DNA of 54,248 nucleotides from Bacillus carboniphilus (GCF_039522365.1 NZ_BAAADJ010000008.1:1-54248), one strand, 5' to 3'. Positions 11,105 through 19,636 are shown, counted from the stretch's first letter. Translations and numbers: made by a program. The notes: generated by a model from the sequence alone, not told the origin.

Positions 11105-11650
11105 TTAATCATTATTTTGATATACTTCTGGTTTTAAAACACCGATATATGGCAGGTTACGGTATCTTTCTGCAAAGTCCAGGCCATATCCGACTACAAA
11201 CTCATCTGGAACAATAAAACCTACATAATCTGCCGTAATATCAGCTTTTCTTCCTGATGGTTTATCAAGCAATGTGACAATTTTGATGGATTTGGCTTTT
11301 CTGTAACGGAATAACTCCACTAAGTAACTAAGTGTTAACCCGCTATCGATGATGTCTTCAATAATTAAAACATCTCTTCCTTCTACAGAGGTATCTAAAT
11401 CCTTCAATATTTTGACTTCACCTGATGAAACCGTTGAATTACCATAGCTAGAAACATCCATAAAGTCCATTTCTAGGTGGGTGTCAATGCGCTTTACTAA
11501 ATCACCCATAAAGAGCATTGCCCCTTTGAGGACACCAATTGCTAATGGAAAGCGATCGTTATAGTCTTCAGTAAGTTGAGTAGCTAACTCTTGAATCTTT
11601 TTTTGCAATTCCTCTTCTGAAATTAACACTTTTTCAATATCTTGTCTCAT
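11105..11650 (-). CDS. hprT: Hypoxanthine-guanine phosphoribosyltransferase
   Basis: Salvages hypoxanthine and guanine with PRPP to IMP and GMP. The 181-residue type I phosphoribosyltransferase carries the PRPP motif [15 protein letters not shown] (94-108) and the flexible-loop segment DVSSYGNST (~65-73). AGGAGG lies seven bases before the ATG. It follows tilS by 11 bases; the tilS-hprT-ftsH order is conserved in Firmicutes, and in B. subtilis HprT and TilS are reported to act together on ftsH expression. Confidence 0.96.
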   Translation of the reverse strand: MRQDIEKVLISEEELQKKIQELATQLTEDYNDRFPLAIGVLKGAMLFMGDLVKRIDTHLEMDFMDVSSYGNSTVSSGEVKILKDLDTSVEGRDVLIIEDIIDSGLTLSYLVELFRYRKAKSIKIVTLLDKPSGRKADITADYVGFIVPDEFVVGYGLDFAERYRNLPYIGVLKPEVYQNND

Positions 11651-11661
11651 GATAATGCCTC

Positions 11662-13059
11662 CTAGATGTTCCCTATACTATATCGGAGTATGTACGTTGC
11701 ATCTTTAGAATTTTTTGCTTCAAAACCAGACTTCTTTAATCCTGGTACCCATAATATTTCCCCATTCTGATTTGTTACAATTGGCCATGTATCCCTTTTC
11801 ATCAAAGGTATCTTTTCATCAATAAAAAGATCCTTCAACTTTTTATGACCAATTAAACCTGGTAACATAATGCGGTCCCCGTTTTTTCTTGAACGGACGA
11901 TTAATGGAAAGGGCGTATCCTTACTGACATAATATTCATATAAGGTATTTGACACTTCCTCATCCATCGTTTCTACTTCCTGAAATATAAGTAGGCTACC
12001 ATTGGGTAAGGAAATGGTTTCTCCCGGGGTGATTGTAGTTTCTATGTGTCCTGTTTCTTCGACTCCAAACCTAAAAATTCCTTCATCATAGGAGCGAATT
12101 ACATTTAAATCTTTAGGGAGATGTAATATTCCAGAGGGATGAGAACCTTTGAACAAATTTAAAATTTGTTCTATATGTACTGCAGATAAAGTAGAGGGTA
12201 TATCCTTGTAAAGATATTTTAATATTAGATGAATCCCCCTCCTTTGTAAAGGATGAGGCAATCCTAAATAATTATTAATTGATATCATGAACAAGCCATC
12301 ATTTTTCCTTTTCACTACTTTATTCATATATTGTTCTGTTAATTCCTCTAGAAATGCTTCATCTTCTAATAATTCCTCGCTAAATCGTTGAAACTGCTTA
12401 ACTAACTCTTTATTTTCTTCTTTTAAAAAGGGTAGCACTTGGTGTCTAAATCTATTTCTCGTATAGTCAAGCTTCTCATTCGTTGGGTCTCTTCTTGGAT
12501 TTAGATTATGCTCAGTACAATAATCTTCAATGTCACTCTTTTCCAAAGACAGAAACGGACGGACAATCCTACCCTTTGAAAAAGTTCTACTGAAGGGAAT
12601 CCCACTTCTCCCTTTCATTGTGCTTCCTCGTGTCAATCTCATCAGAATTGTCTCTACTTGATCATCGCCATGATGGCCAAGTGCTAATTTCGTTGCATGG
12701 TGCTTTTCCATCACTTCTTTAAAAAAGGTATACCTGCAATTCCTCGCCGCTACCTGCGAGCTTAATTTCTCATTTTTCTGGTAGCTCGACACTTGAATTT
12801 GCTTTCCTTCAAAAGGAATTCCCCATTTTTCACAAATAGACTGGACAAAAAGATAATCCTCATAGGATTGTTGGCCCCTAAACATATGGTCTACATGTGC
12901 AGCTACTATGTTAAGCTGGTAAAAGTGTTTATGGTTATTAAGGAAATGCAGCAACGCAAGAGAATCTGGACCTCCTGAAACTCCTATAACAACAATATCC
13001 CCTTTAGTAAATAACCTATGCTTTTTGATAAAAGAATGCACTTTTTGATCAAACATCAT
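11662..13059 (-). CDS. tilS: tRNA(Ile)-lysidine synthetase
   Basis: Attaches lysine to C34 of the CAU-anticodon tRNA-Ile so that it reads AUA. The 465-residue protein starts with the PP-loop motif [11 protein letters not shown] and has a C-terminal lysidine synthetase domain with the typical [17 protein letters not shown] eight codons upstream is in frame, but AGAGG lies five bases before the ATG at 13059 (and eight before the ATG directly after), so one of these is the start. Essential in nearly all bacteria. Confidence 0.94.
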   Translation of the reverse strand: MMFDQKVHSFIKKHRLFTKGDIVVIGVSGGPDSLALLHFLNNHKHFYQLNIVAAHVDHMFRGQQSYEDYLFVQSICEKWGIPFEGKQIQVSSYQKNEKLSSQVAARNCRYTFFKEVMEKHHATKLALGHHGDDQVETILMRLTRGSTMKGRSGIPFSRTFSKGRIVRPFLSLEKSDIEDYCTEHNLNPRRDPTNEKLDYTRNRFRHQVLPFLKEENKELVKQFQRFSEELLEDEAFLEELTEQYMNKVVKRKNDGLFMISINNYLGLPHPLQRRGIHLILKYLYKDIPSTLSAVHIEQILNLFKGSHPSGILHLPKDLNVIRSYDEGIFRFGVEETGHIETTITPGETISLPNGSLLIFQEVETMDEEVSNTLYEYYVSKDTPFPLIVRSRKNGDRIMLPGLIGHKKLKDLFIDEKIPLMKRDTWPIVTNQNGEILWVPGLKKSGFEAKNSKDATYILRYSIGNI

Positions 13060-13227
13060 ATCGTCCTCTTTATCTATTCCCAAGTATTGCCGAGGTATAA
13101 CTTATTGTTTTTCATTCTAGTAAAAAGTATAAGTATCTACTCTAATAAAGATAAAGTTATCGTACCACTCCAGTTAATTGAGAGCAAAAGATAGCCCCCC
13201 TATTTCATAAAAAATTCATAACTTCAC

Positions 13228-14238
13228 CTATTGTGATCCATTTAGTACTTCTCCCACTATATAAAGTGTGTAAAACATAGTAACAATAGCTACTAACAAT
13301 ATCGTCTCAATAAAAGATGCAGATTTTGATGCTTTCCTTTTTTTATACCTCGATCTTTGAGGGATTGGTCGAGCCATAGTATTTGCATTCTTTGCACTAG
13401 ATGGTGATTGTTTAGGATTAGAATGAACTGGTTGGTATTTTGCCTTACAGTTCAACAAAGCAGATCTCATTTCTAATGCTGATTGAAACTCCCCCTTTAT
13501 ACTCTTAAGTAAAACTGTTTCATAAGGGCCTAATTCTTTTATACCCTGGATCTTTTTCTTTAAAAGGCCTATTGATTCTCCTTTTTTCGCAAATCGGTCA
13601 CCATAGTACAAACTTATAATGACCATAGCGACAGCAAATAAATCATAGCTAGGTTCTGCTTTCCTTGAACCTAATCCCCAATACCCTCGGTCGTAAAACT
13701 CAGTAAATTCTTTGATAGACCTCCCTATCTGTGTTGTTCCACCAACATCGACACATCGTATTCTTGGTGGACGCGTAGATACGATTAAATTTTCAGGTTT
13801 TAAGTCTCCAAAAACCCAACCTAGTTCATGAAGCTGGTGTAGGTCATTTAAAAGTTGGATCGTTAGCACCAGAATCCATGATGTTCCTCGTTCTTGAATA
13901 AAGCCCTTTATATCTTTCCCTTCTATATATTCCATTGCATAGAAAGGGATGGTTTTCCCGTTTATAGACCAATCGTCTACATCGTACAAAGAAGGTCCGA
14001 GGGATGACCCTTGGACCTTTGATAGTGCTTTTAATACATTAACTTCAGAAGCAACCGAGGAAGTTTGAGTACTTAGTTTGACAGCTACAGAAGAACCATT
14101 ACTATTAGTGGTTAAAAAGACTGTTCCATTTGCACCAAACCCCAACTCTTTTACTACCTCATATTGCTCATGATTCCATTTCCCATCAATGACAGTCCTT
14201 GGCGACAGCTTAAATGGACTCTTCATAATAGGATTCAT
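13228..14238 (-). CDS. yabT: Sporulation-linked Hanks-type Ser/Thr kinase with C-terminal membrane segment
   Basis: The 336-residue protein has a kinase domain at about 28-270 followed by a basic linker (RSRYKKRKAS) and one C-terminal membrane helix. The glycine loop GFGANGTV and the ATP lysine K54 (VAVKLS) are normal. The catalytic loop is FGDLKPEN (D145) in place of HRD, and the metal-binding DFG is DVG (D164). B. subtilis YabT is a DNA-stimulated kinase active early in sporulation with RecA and AbrB among its reported substrates; the basic linker here fits DNA binding. Three ATGs occur in a row; GGGAG at 14247-14251 best fits the third (14238). It overlaps yabS by 29 bases. Confidence 0.88.
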   Translation of the reverse strand: MNPIMKSPFKLSPRTVIDGKWNHEQYEVVKELGFGANGTVFLTTNSNGSSVAVKLSTQTSSVASEVNVLKALSKVQGSSLGPSLYDVDDWSINGKTIPFYAMEYIEGKDIKGFIQERGTSWILVLTIQLLNDLHQLHELGWVFGDLKPENLIVSTRPPRIRCVDVGGTTQIGRSIKEFTEFYDRGYWGLGSRKAEPSYDLFAVAMVIISLYYGDRFAKKGESIGLLKKKIQGIKELGPYETVLLKSIKGEFQSALEMRSALLNCKAKYQPVHSNPKQSPSSAKNANTMARPIPQRSRYKKRKASKSASFIETILLVAIVTMFYTLYIVGEVLNGSQ

Positions 14239-14950
14239 CATCATTTCTCCCTAATAGACCTTTAATCGATCGCTTCGGCTTGAATTGATTGATAGCTTCT
14301 TTAATTGCCGGACCTGTTGGTGTAATACCACCCACAGATAATTTGGAAAACACACTTGTTAACGATTCGAGCTTTGGTGTCCAATCTAGCAATTTTTCGA
14401 CATCTTTCCTTTTCCCAGGAAATACGTACACAGAGAATAAATTATTCCCCATTCGAGCGTTCAGGCTTAGAGACAAGTCAAGTAGGGCCTCTTTTACAGT
14501 CGGAAGCTTATGCTTCATACTTGCAGAAGTATCGACAAGAATCAACACTTCTAAGTCCACAGTTTCCCCTAGCTCATCTACAACTTCCATCACTTCTCCT
14601 CTTTTATCAGGAGGTAGATCTTCCAGTGTTTGCTTCCCGCCAAGTATCTGCTGTAATTCCTTGTTAACTACACCTTGTAGGGTTTGGGTCATTGCCTTTC
14701 TTGTTACCATTTGGACAGTCTGAGAAAGACTCTGGGAGTAGACTACTTGGCTAACCCCGCCACCTGACATGGCAATATCCTCAATTTCCCTCATACCGGA
14801 CTCATCTATCACATCATTTTCCATAACACCAATGACATTGATCGTTATACCTTCTTCTCTAGCCAGAGCTGCCATTGCAATTGGATCTTCCCCGTGGTTT
14901 GAGCAGCCATCTGTAATCAATAAAATTTGTTTCAAAGTACCCGTTTTCAT
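14210..14950 (-). CDS. yabS: VWA-domain protein
   Basis: A 246-residue von Willebrand factor A-type protein with no signal peptide. It contains a first Rossmann strand ILLITDGCSNHGEDP and a MIDAS-like DTSASM in the second half, followed by GGITPTGP. Two VWA-like halves are suggested by these two motifs. GGGGAG lies six bases before the ATG; an upstream in-frame extension is unsupported. It sits between spoIIE and the kinase gene yabT, which it overlaps, as in B. subtilis, where the pair is developmentally expressed. The partner bound by the MIDAS site is unknown. Confidence 0.85.
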   Translation of the reverse strand: MKTGTLKQILLITDGCSNHGEDPIAMAALAREEGITINVIGVMENDVIDESGMREIEDIAMSGGGVSQVVYSQSLSQTVQMVTRKAMTQTLQGVVNKELQQILGGKQTLEDLPPDKRGEVMEVVDELGETVDLEVLILVDTSASMKHKLPTVKEALLDLSLSLNARMGNNLFSVYVFPGKRKDVEKLLDWTPKLESLTSVFSKLSVGGITPTGPAIKEAINQFKPKRSIKGLLGRNDDESYYEESI

Positions 14951-15015
14951 AGAGTTCTCCCCTCCATCAATTGTTGTTACCATCATCGACCGATTAGAGG
15001 GGAAATATACATAGA

Positions 15016-15110
15016 AAAGCGGAAGCGCCTTGATCACCTCCGACTTAGAAAGCGGTTTTTGCTTTCAAAGTTAGAGGTGAACCGTCTCGAGGGGGTAGGC
15101 GCTGGAGCTA
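15016..15110. repeat. Dispersed hairpin repeat, copy 1
   Basis: Outer arms AAGCGCC (15023) and GGCGCT (15098-15103) pair. Inside them CGAC and CTCGAGGGGG form further pairs, and an inner hairpin has ACTTAGAAAGC against GCTTTCAAAGT. The right edge continues GGAGCTAGAC. A second copy lies at 25185-25300. The gap between spoIIE and yabS is filled largely by this element. Similar intergenic elements are, as I recall, common in several Bacillaceae. Confidence 0.75.
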
Positions 15111-15181
15111 GACAAATGAAAAGCTACAGGAGCTTACCGAAGCGGTAGTCCATGTAGCTAATCAGTTAAAACAACTTAAAC

Positions 15182-17653
15182 CTACTGAGCCTTCTTTTTA
15201 GTCAAATTAAACGGAATAGCCGCCCATTTAGGTGTGTTATGTTGAACTTTTGCTACTACAATCGTCATGTCATCACTGATTTCACCTGTGCCTGAGCGAA
15301 TAACTTCCTCCATTATTAGGTCTGCTATTTCCTGAGGATCATCTGTCCGCAACTCCGTTAACTTTCGTTTCATCCATTGTTCGTAATTCTCTACATGACG
15401 TGGTCCTTCAAATACACCATCGCTCATCATTACCAATAGGTCACCAGCCTTTAATTGCTCGGAAACCACATCTACCTCAAACTCTTGAATAATTCCAATT
15501 GGCAGGTTACTCGCTTGAATCTTTTTCACTTGAGACCCTCTTTTTATAAAGCTAGGTGTAGACCCTATTTTTAAGAAGCGAGAACTTGCATCCTGTAAAT
15601 CAATAATAGCTAAGTCTAATGTGGAGAAAATTTCGTCTGTTGTTCTTAATGACAAAATAGAATTGACTGATTTAATGGCCACTTTCTCCTCAATACCAGA
15701 TAATAAAATCTTTCTTAGTAACTGGAGTGTTTCATTACTTTCATGATGTGCTCTCTCACCATTCCCCATTCCATCACTAATAGCAATGGCATATTTTCCA
15801 AGCCCTAACTCTATTGTTGAATAGCTATCACCCGATACTAAGCCTCCATCTTTAGCTGCGTGGGCAACACCAGTCGTAACGGTATATCTTTTTGCTGATC
15901 GGAAGGTAACATGAATATCTCCTGTTGGAAATGCTTGGTCCTTTGAATGAACCATTATATGCTCTCCGCAAATATCCGATAACAACGGAGCAATAAGTTT
16001 TTCACATTCACCATTGGCATACATATCAGGAATTGTCATTTCAATGTCTACGTTTCCTTGTGTCAAACTAAAAATATCTACTTGTGTAATGTCTAGTCCA
16101 AATGTCTGTAACGCTTCTAGGATCTGATCTTCTTGAGCTTCATGGCTTTCTCTTTCTTTTTGAATTTCCTTTGCAAAGTTGCCCATTACTTCAGATACAC
16201 CTAAAAGCTGATTAGCCACCAGTTTACGACTTTCTTTCACTTGTTTCTTTAACTTTTGATTTGCTTGGTACAAAGTTAACTCTTGACCGATTGCTTCTAT
16301 TACTTTGTTTGACCTTGTACAGTGTTTATCCCAATCTCGTTTTAATTTGTGTGAAAGCTGTCCATCATTTGTATCTAATTCTTGCATAATTCTACTCATG
16401 CCCTCATAGGTTGTACTAAAGTTCTTAGCCCAACAATTATCTTTCTTAAAGCAAGTCTGACATGTCTTTTCAGTCACATTACTCAAAAAGTAGTCTAATT
16501 CTCTATATTCATCCTCATCATCTTGGTTTTCAATTTGCTGAAAGCTATTTGATAACGCCTGGAAAACCGCAGAGAATTGGTTTACCCTTTTAGCTGTAAC
16601 ATCCCGGACCTTCCTTAAGTAGAGTTGTTGTTCAGCTGCATATTCTGATGTCCCAGGTATATACTTTGCAATTCGACTTGTTAAAGACCTTGGCGTTATA
16701 AAGAATAGTAATATAGCTGCAAATGATTCATATAAGCTAATCACAAGGTTTTGTGAGCCTTGGTCATACATACCTATTAACAAGGTTGAGATAAAAAGAC
16801 CAATCGCAACGCCTGGCTTCTTTCCTTCTTTCAAGAGTCCTCCTAACAATCCTGAAAATGCTAACAGACTCATATGAAAGAAGCTTGAAATATTCGCTAG
16901 GCTAAAAATCAACCCCGTTACTACACCTACTGTTGATCCTACTGTTGCCCCTGCAACAAAGGCAAAAATCAACACTAAATAACGAGACATTACATGTTCA
17001 ATAGAAACATCATATACGGTCCATCCGATGGTTCCGGTCATAACTGATGCTAAAAGAATGATTAAGCAAACAATCTCTTCTGTTTTTAAAGCCTGTTTAC
17101 GCTTTTTGGCAGCTAATAAAGGTATGCTTTGTAAAAAGATTAGTGTCAAAATATAACCAAGACATGCCTCTACAGATCCCATCATAATATCGTATAAAGA
17201 AAAGAACCCACTAGTAATAAATGAGCCTACAATTTTCCCAATTAACAGAAACGCAAAAATGGAAATTGGGAGTACCTTATAGGGATTATAATCACCTAGC
17301 TTTGTTACTTTAAAAAAGAGAAGGAATGAAAAAGATAGTAAGAATGAATGCGCAGCCACCCCTAATGAAATAGTCATGGCCCCACTGATTACTCCTAGTA
17401 AAGCTAAAGGTGCATGTTGTTTTCTCAATATGAGCACCGCTGCAAAAAAGGGTAAATAAAACGGAGATAGATGAGATAATATAAAGGCTCGTCCCAATAA
17501 GAAGCCAATTAAAAATATAAGGATACCTTTTTGGATTAACACATGTTCTATTTTTTTAAAGAGAATCTCGATCATCTTGGATAATCCAGCCTTTGTACTC
17601 TTCATGTTAATGCCCCGAACAGGTTCTACAATTTCACGTTCCACCTTTTCCAT
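15182..17653 (-). CDS. spoIIE: Stage II sporulation protein E (membrane PP2C phosphatase)
   Basis: Dephosphorylates SpoIIAA-P to activate sigma-F in the forespore and interacts with FtsZ at the polar septum. The 823-residue protein has a short cytoplasmic N-terminus, about ten membrane segments (to about residue 320), a central regulatory/FtsZ-binding region that includes CQTCFKKDNCW, and a C-terminal PP2C domain. Phosphatase metal-site motifs are visible: GDSYS, SDGMGNGE and MMSDGVFEG. The start MEKVERE agrees with the family. It is preceded by a Spo0A-type promoter and followed by yabS and yabT. Confidence 0.96.
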   Translation of the reverse strand: MEKVEREIVEPVRGINMKSTKAGLSKMIEILFKKIEHVLIQKGILIFLIGFLLGRAFILSHLSPFYLPFFAAVLILRKQHAPLALLGVISGAMTISLGVAAHSFLLSFSFLLFFKVTKLGDYNPYKVLPISIFAFLLIGKIVGSFITSGFFSLYDIMMGSVEACLGYILTLIFLQSIPLLAAKKRKQALKTEEIVCLIILLASVMTGTIGWTVYDVSIEHVMSRYLVLIFAFVAGATVGSTVGVVTGLIFSLANISSFFHMSLLAFSGLLGGLLKEGKKPGVAIGLFISTLLIGMYDQGSQNLVISLYESFAAILLFFITPRSLTSRIAKYIPGTSEYAAEQQLYLRKVRDVTAKRVNQFSAVFQALSNSFQQIENQDDEDEYRELDYFLSNVTEKTCQTCFKKDNCWAKNFSTTYEGMSRIMQELDTNDGQLSHKLKRDWDKHCTRSNKVIEAIGQELTLYQANQKLKKQVKESRKLVANQLLGVSEVMGNFAKEIQKERESHEAQEDQILEALQTFGLDITQVDIFSLTQGNVDIEMTIPDMYANGECEKLIAPLLSDICGEHIMVHSKDQAFPTGDIHVTFRSAKRYTVTTGVAHAAKDGGLVSGDSYSTIELGLGKYAIAISDGMGNGERAHHESNETLQLLRKILLSGIEEKVAIKSVNSILSLRTTDEIFSTLDLAIIDLQDASSRFLKIGSTPSFIKRGSQVKKIQASNLPIGIIQEFEVDVVSEQLKAGDLLVMMSDGVFEGPRHVENYEQWMKRKLTELRTDDPQEIADLIMEEVIRSGTGEISDDMTIVVAKVQHNTPKWAAIPFNLTKKKAQ

Positions 17654-17691
17654 TATTCTTTCACTCTCCCCATACAGTTATCGTTCTGTTC

Positions 17692-17757
17692 ATTATAAAA
17701 GGGACAAGTCTCAAAGTTTGTCAAAATTACAGAACACTATAGGAAAATCGTTCGACC
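17692..17757 (-). promoter_or_regulatory. spoIIE promoter, Spo0A-dependent type
   Basis: Minus strand TTGACA (17719-17724) and TATAAT (17692-17697) are perfect hexamers but 21 bases apart, too far for ordinary sigma-A use. An exact 0A box on the plus strand, TTTGTCAAAA (17717-17726), overlaps the -35, and a second core TTCGACC (17751-17757) lies upstream. B. subtilis spoIIE and spoIIG promoters have the same over-long spacing and need Spo0A-P. Confidence 0.88.
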
Positions 17758-17956
17758 TTTTTCATGGAAATAGCAGATAAGGGGACATATTATTTGACGG
17801 TATCGTATTTATTTAAGGGGATAAATCTCTACTTACAATGGACTATTGAGCTTTATATCCTTATTAAATCAAGGGTCCCCACTCTGTTTATTCTTTTCCT
17901 GTAATGATTGGACAATTTTCGCCTCTGCCATTCTTTTCTGACAATTTTCTATAGGG

Positions 17957-17985
17957 TTGACAGTTTTCGTATATCTGAGTATGAT
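17957..17985 (+). promoter_or_regulatory. tRNA operon promoter, sigma-A
   Basis: TTGACA (17957-17962), 17 bases, TATGAT (17980-17985), 18 bases before the tRNA-Met. It diverges from the spoIIE promoter about 230 bases away. Upstream (17911-17968) the decamer GACAATTTTC occurs twice and GACAGTTTTC once. The rest of the 17758-17956 stretch shows no gene. Confidence 0.88.
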
Positions 17986-18003
17986 AGTTCTTGTGCTATT
18001 TAC

Positions 18004-18077
18004 GGCGGTGTAGCTCAGCTGGCTAGAGCGTACGGTTCATACCCGTGAGGTCGGGGGTTCGATCCCCTCCGCCGCTA
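18004..18077 (+). tRNA. tRNA-Met (anticodon CAT)
   Basis: A full cloverleaf can be folded. The acceptor is GGCGGTG/CGCCGCT, the D arm GCTC/GAGC and the anticodon stem TACGG/CCGTG, with loop TTCATAC. The T arm has GGGGG and TTCGATC. It has the form of elongator Met tRNA rather than initiator. CCA is not encoded. A CAT anticodon could also be a lysidine-modified Ile tRNA, but the body matches the B. subtilis Met tRNA as I recall it, and the syntenic position is the Met-Glu pair before spoIIE. Confidence 0.95.
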
Positions 18078-18139
18078 TAAAAGTAAAGCTAATGGTTTTG
18101 GTCATTAGCTGAACAATTAAAAAACCCCAATATTACATT

Positions 18140-18211
18140 GGCCCGTTGGTCAAGCGGTTAAGACACCGCCCTTTCACGGCGGTAACACGGGTTCGAATCC
18201 CGTACGGGTCA
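18140..18211 (+). tRNA. tRNA-Glu (anticodon TTC)
   Basis: Cloverleaf with acceptor GGCCCGT/ACGGGTC, anticodon stem CCGCC/GGCGG around loop CTTTCAC, and T loop TTCGAAT. CCA is not encoded. It lies 62 bases after tRNA-Met with no promoter between them, so the two form one operon. Confidence 0.96.
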
Positions 18212-18219
18212 TCATGAAG

Positions 18220-18250
18220 AACCCCCATGCTGTTGCATGGGGGTTTTTTT
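18220..18250 (+). terminator. tRNA operon terminator
   Basis: ACCCCCATGC, TGTT loop, GCATGGGGGT, then a run of seven Ts, nine bases past the tRNA-Glu. It is a perfect 10-bp stem. Confidence 0.93.
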
Positions 18251-18268
18251 GCGTATATTTATGCTGAA

Positions 18269-18760
18269 TAACGGATTCTCTGTCCGCTAAGTGGCTCGAG
18301 CATTACCCAGCGGACTCAGGTTCCGCTATTTTTACAATAATGCCGGTTTTAGACTGCCGAGCGGACTGTGGTTCCGCTATTCCTCATTTTTGGGCTCTTT
18401 TTTAGCCAGATTTTAGTTATTAACGGATTCTCTGTCCGCCAAACACTTGAATATGCCTATTTTGGGTAAAATAACGGATTTTCTGTCCCCTCATCAGCTC
18501 GGGCACGCCCCAACGGACTCAGGTTCCGCTATTTTGACAATAATACCAGTTTTAGACTGCCGAGCGGACTGTAGTTCCACTATTCCACATTTTCAGGCTC
18601 TTTTTTAGCCGGATTTTAGTCATTAACGGATTCTCTGTCCGCCAAACACTTGAATATGCCTATTTTGGGTAAAATAACGGATTTTCTGTCCCCTCATCAG
18701 CTCGGGCACGCCCCAACGGACTCAGGTTCCGCTATTTTGACAATAATACCGGCATAAGCA
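18269..18760. repeat. Tandem array of small-hairpin repeats
   Basis: Units start TAACGGATTCTCTGTCCGC at 18269, 18421 and 18624. The second and third are 203 bases apart and nearly identical for about 135 bases, where the third is cut off at GGCATAAGC. The first lacks an internal piece of about 50 bases. Each full unit holds several short hairpins with 5-6-bp stems: ACGGA/TCCG, GCGGACTCAGGTTCCGC and GCGGACTGTGGTTCCGC. A GGCT...AGCC hairpin follows. No gene is visible in 18251-18794. It fills the convergent gap between the tRNA terminator and the next minus-strand gene. Confidence 0.9.
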
Positions 18761-18794
18761 CCCCACAAGGCTAATAATTAACAATCCAACCTTT

Positions 18795-19445
18795 CTACCC
18801 CCTTAATTTATAACTCCTCTTCCTCTCTTTCCCGCTTGCAACCATTAAAATATCGAGTTCAACTAATCTGCGCAATATTCTTCTAGCTTGACGGTCACTA
18901 ACTCTAAGATGGTTTGCAACCTCAAGCGGAGTTATAGGCCGCAACTTACGACGTGAAAAACGAACAACTTCGGCTTCGAGCCATGATAATTGGGATGGTA
19001 CATCAGTTGAGGAAAATTTACCAATAAAGGCGAGGATCAATTGTTGACACCTTTTCGGTTCATCTTTGATGGAGAGGTAAGCAATCGGTAAGAAAATCCA
19101 ACCGTCCAATGCCAGCAAAGAATGCCGCCAGCATAAATCTTTAAATCTTCTAACGTCTAGATCTCTAGCATGTGGGCCATATCCCTGAATTTCTATCCCA
19201 GCTTTTGCCTTGCTATCAGGCAAGTACACTAAATCTAAGTAACGATATCCATTGTTAAAATCTCGCACCTCCCACTCTGCATGGAGGTGGTCAAAGTTAC
19301 CTATTGCTGGATACCAAATAGTTCGGAGAAACTCAACTGTTCCATGACCTAGTCCTTTCTCTAACAACTCTCGTCTTCTCGAATTCTCTTCTGATGAGAT
19401 ACTTTCCTGAAGCCACTGTTCATACTTGTGCTTAAACTGCTGCAT
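18795..19445 (-). CDS. Orphan protein: DUF559/Vsr-like nuclease fold plus winged helix (hypothetical)
   Basis: I do not recognise a named gene. The 216-residue protein has two parts. Residues about 45-125 resemble a PD-(D/E)xK fold of the DUF559/Vsr type: E57/E59, then D71 in YLDLVYLPD, then E85-I-Q87-G, an HARD segment, a basic helix and a final strand GWIFLPI. The usual lysine of the ExK motif is Q87. Residues about 165-216 look like a winged helix (ITPLEVANHLRVSDRQARRI) with a basic wing. AAAGGAG sits well before the ATG. It could be a DNA-binding regulator built on a dead nuclease or an active sequence-specific nuclease. B. subtilis has no gene here. It ends 35 bases from the hairpin array. 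Confidence 0.72.
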   Translation of the reverse strand: MQQFKHKYEQWLQESISSEENSRRRELLEKGLGHGTVEFLRTIWYPAIGNFDHLHAEWEVRDFNNGYRYLDLVYLPDSKAKAGIEIQGYGPHARDLDVRRFKDLCWRHSLLALDGWIFLPIAYLSIKDEPKRCQQLILAFIGKFSSTDVPSQLSWLEAEVVRFSRRKLRPITPLEVANHLRVSDRQARRILRRLVELDILMVASGKERKRSYKLRG

Positions 19446-19600
19446 TTACACACTCCTTTACTTTTTCTCAAATCAGTATGTTTAGTATTGAAGTGAAAAT
19501 AAGTATGACTGACTACCTTTAGTCTAGCGCTGTAAGATTCTCCTTGCAATTATTAAATTACAATATTAACCATAATATCAAGGACAATTCAAACCAAAAC

Positions 19601-19636
19601 AAAAAGAACCCAGCTGTTAAGCCAGGTTCTTTTTTC
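19601..19636 (-). terminator. yabR terminator
   Basis: Minus strand AGAACCTGGC, TTAACA loop, then GCTGGGTTCT and a T run. A/T tracts on both sides make it potentially bidirectional. The rest of the gap 19446-19719 carries the upstream region of the orphan gene, including a small dyad GACTA-CCTT-TAGTC at about 19509-19522 (plus strand). Confidence 0.8.

Noticed and set aside
12018-12035. CCCGGGG as a Noc site
   Set aside because: It does not match the ATTTCCCGGGAAAT consensus outside the centre and lies in tilS coding sequence.
14289-15148. Plus-strand frames opposite yabS and through the repeat
   Set aside because: Several overlapping frames with no ribosome site. They follow from the codon bias of yabS and the repeat element.
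18269-18760. The hairpin array as a CRISPR
   Set aside because: Units are too long and the segments between repeats are themselves repeated rather than unique spacers. No cas genes are in the window.
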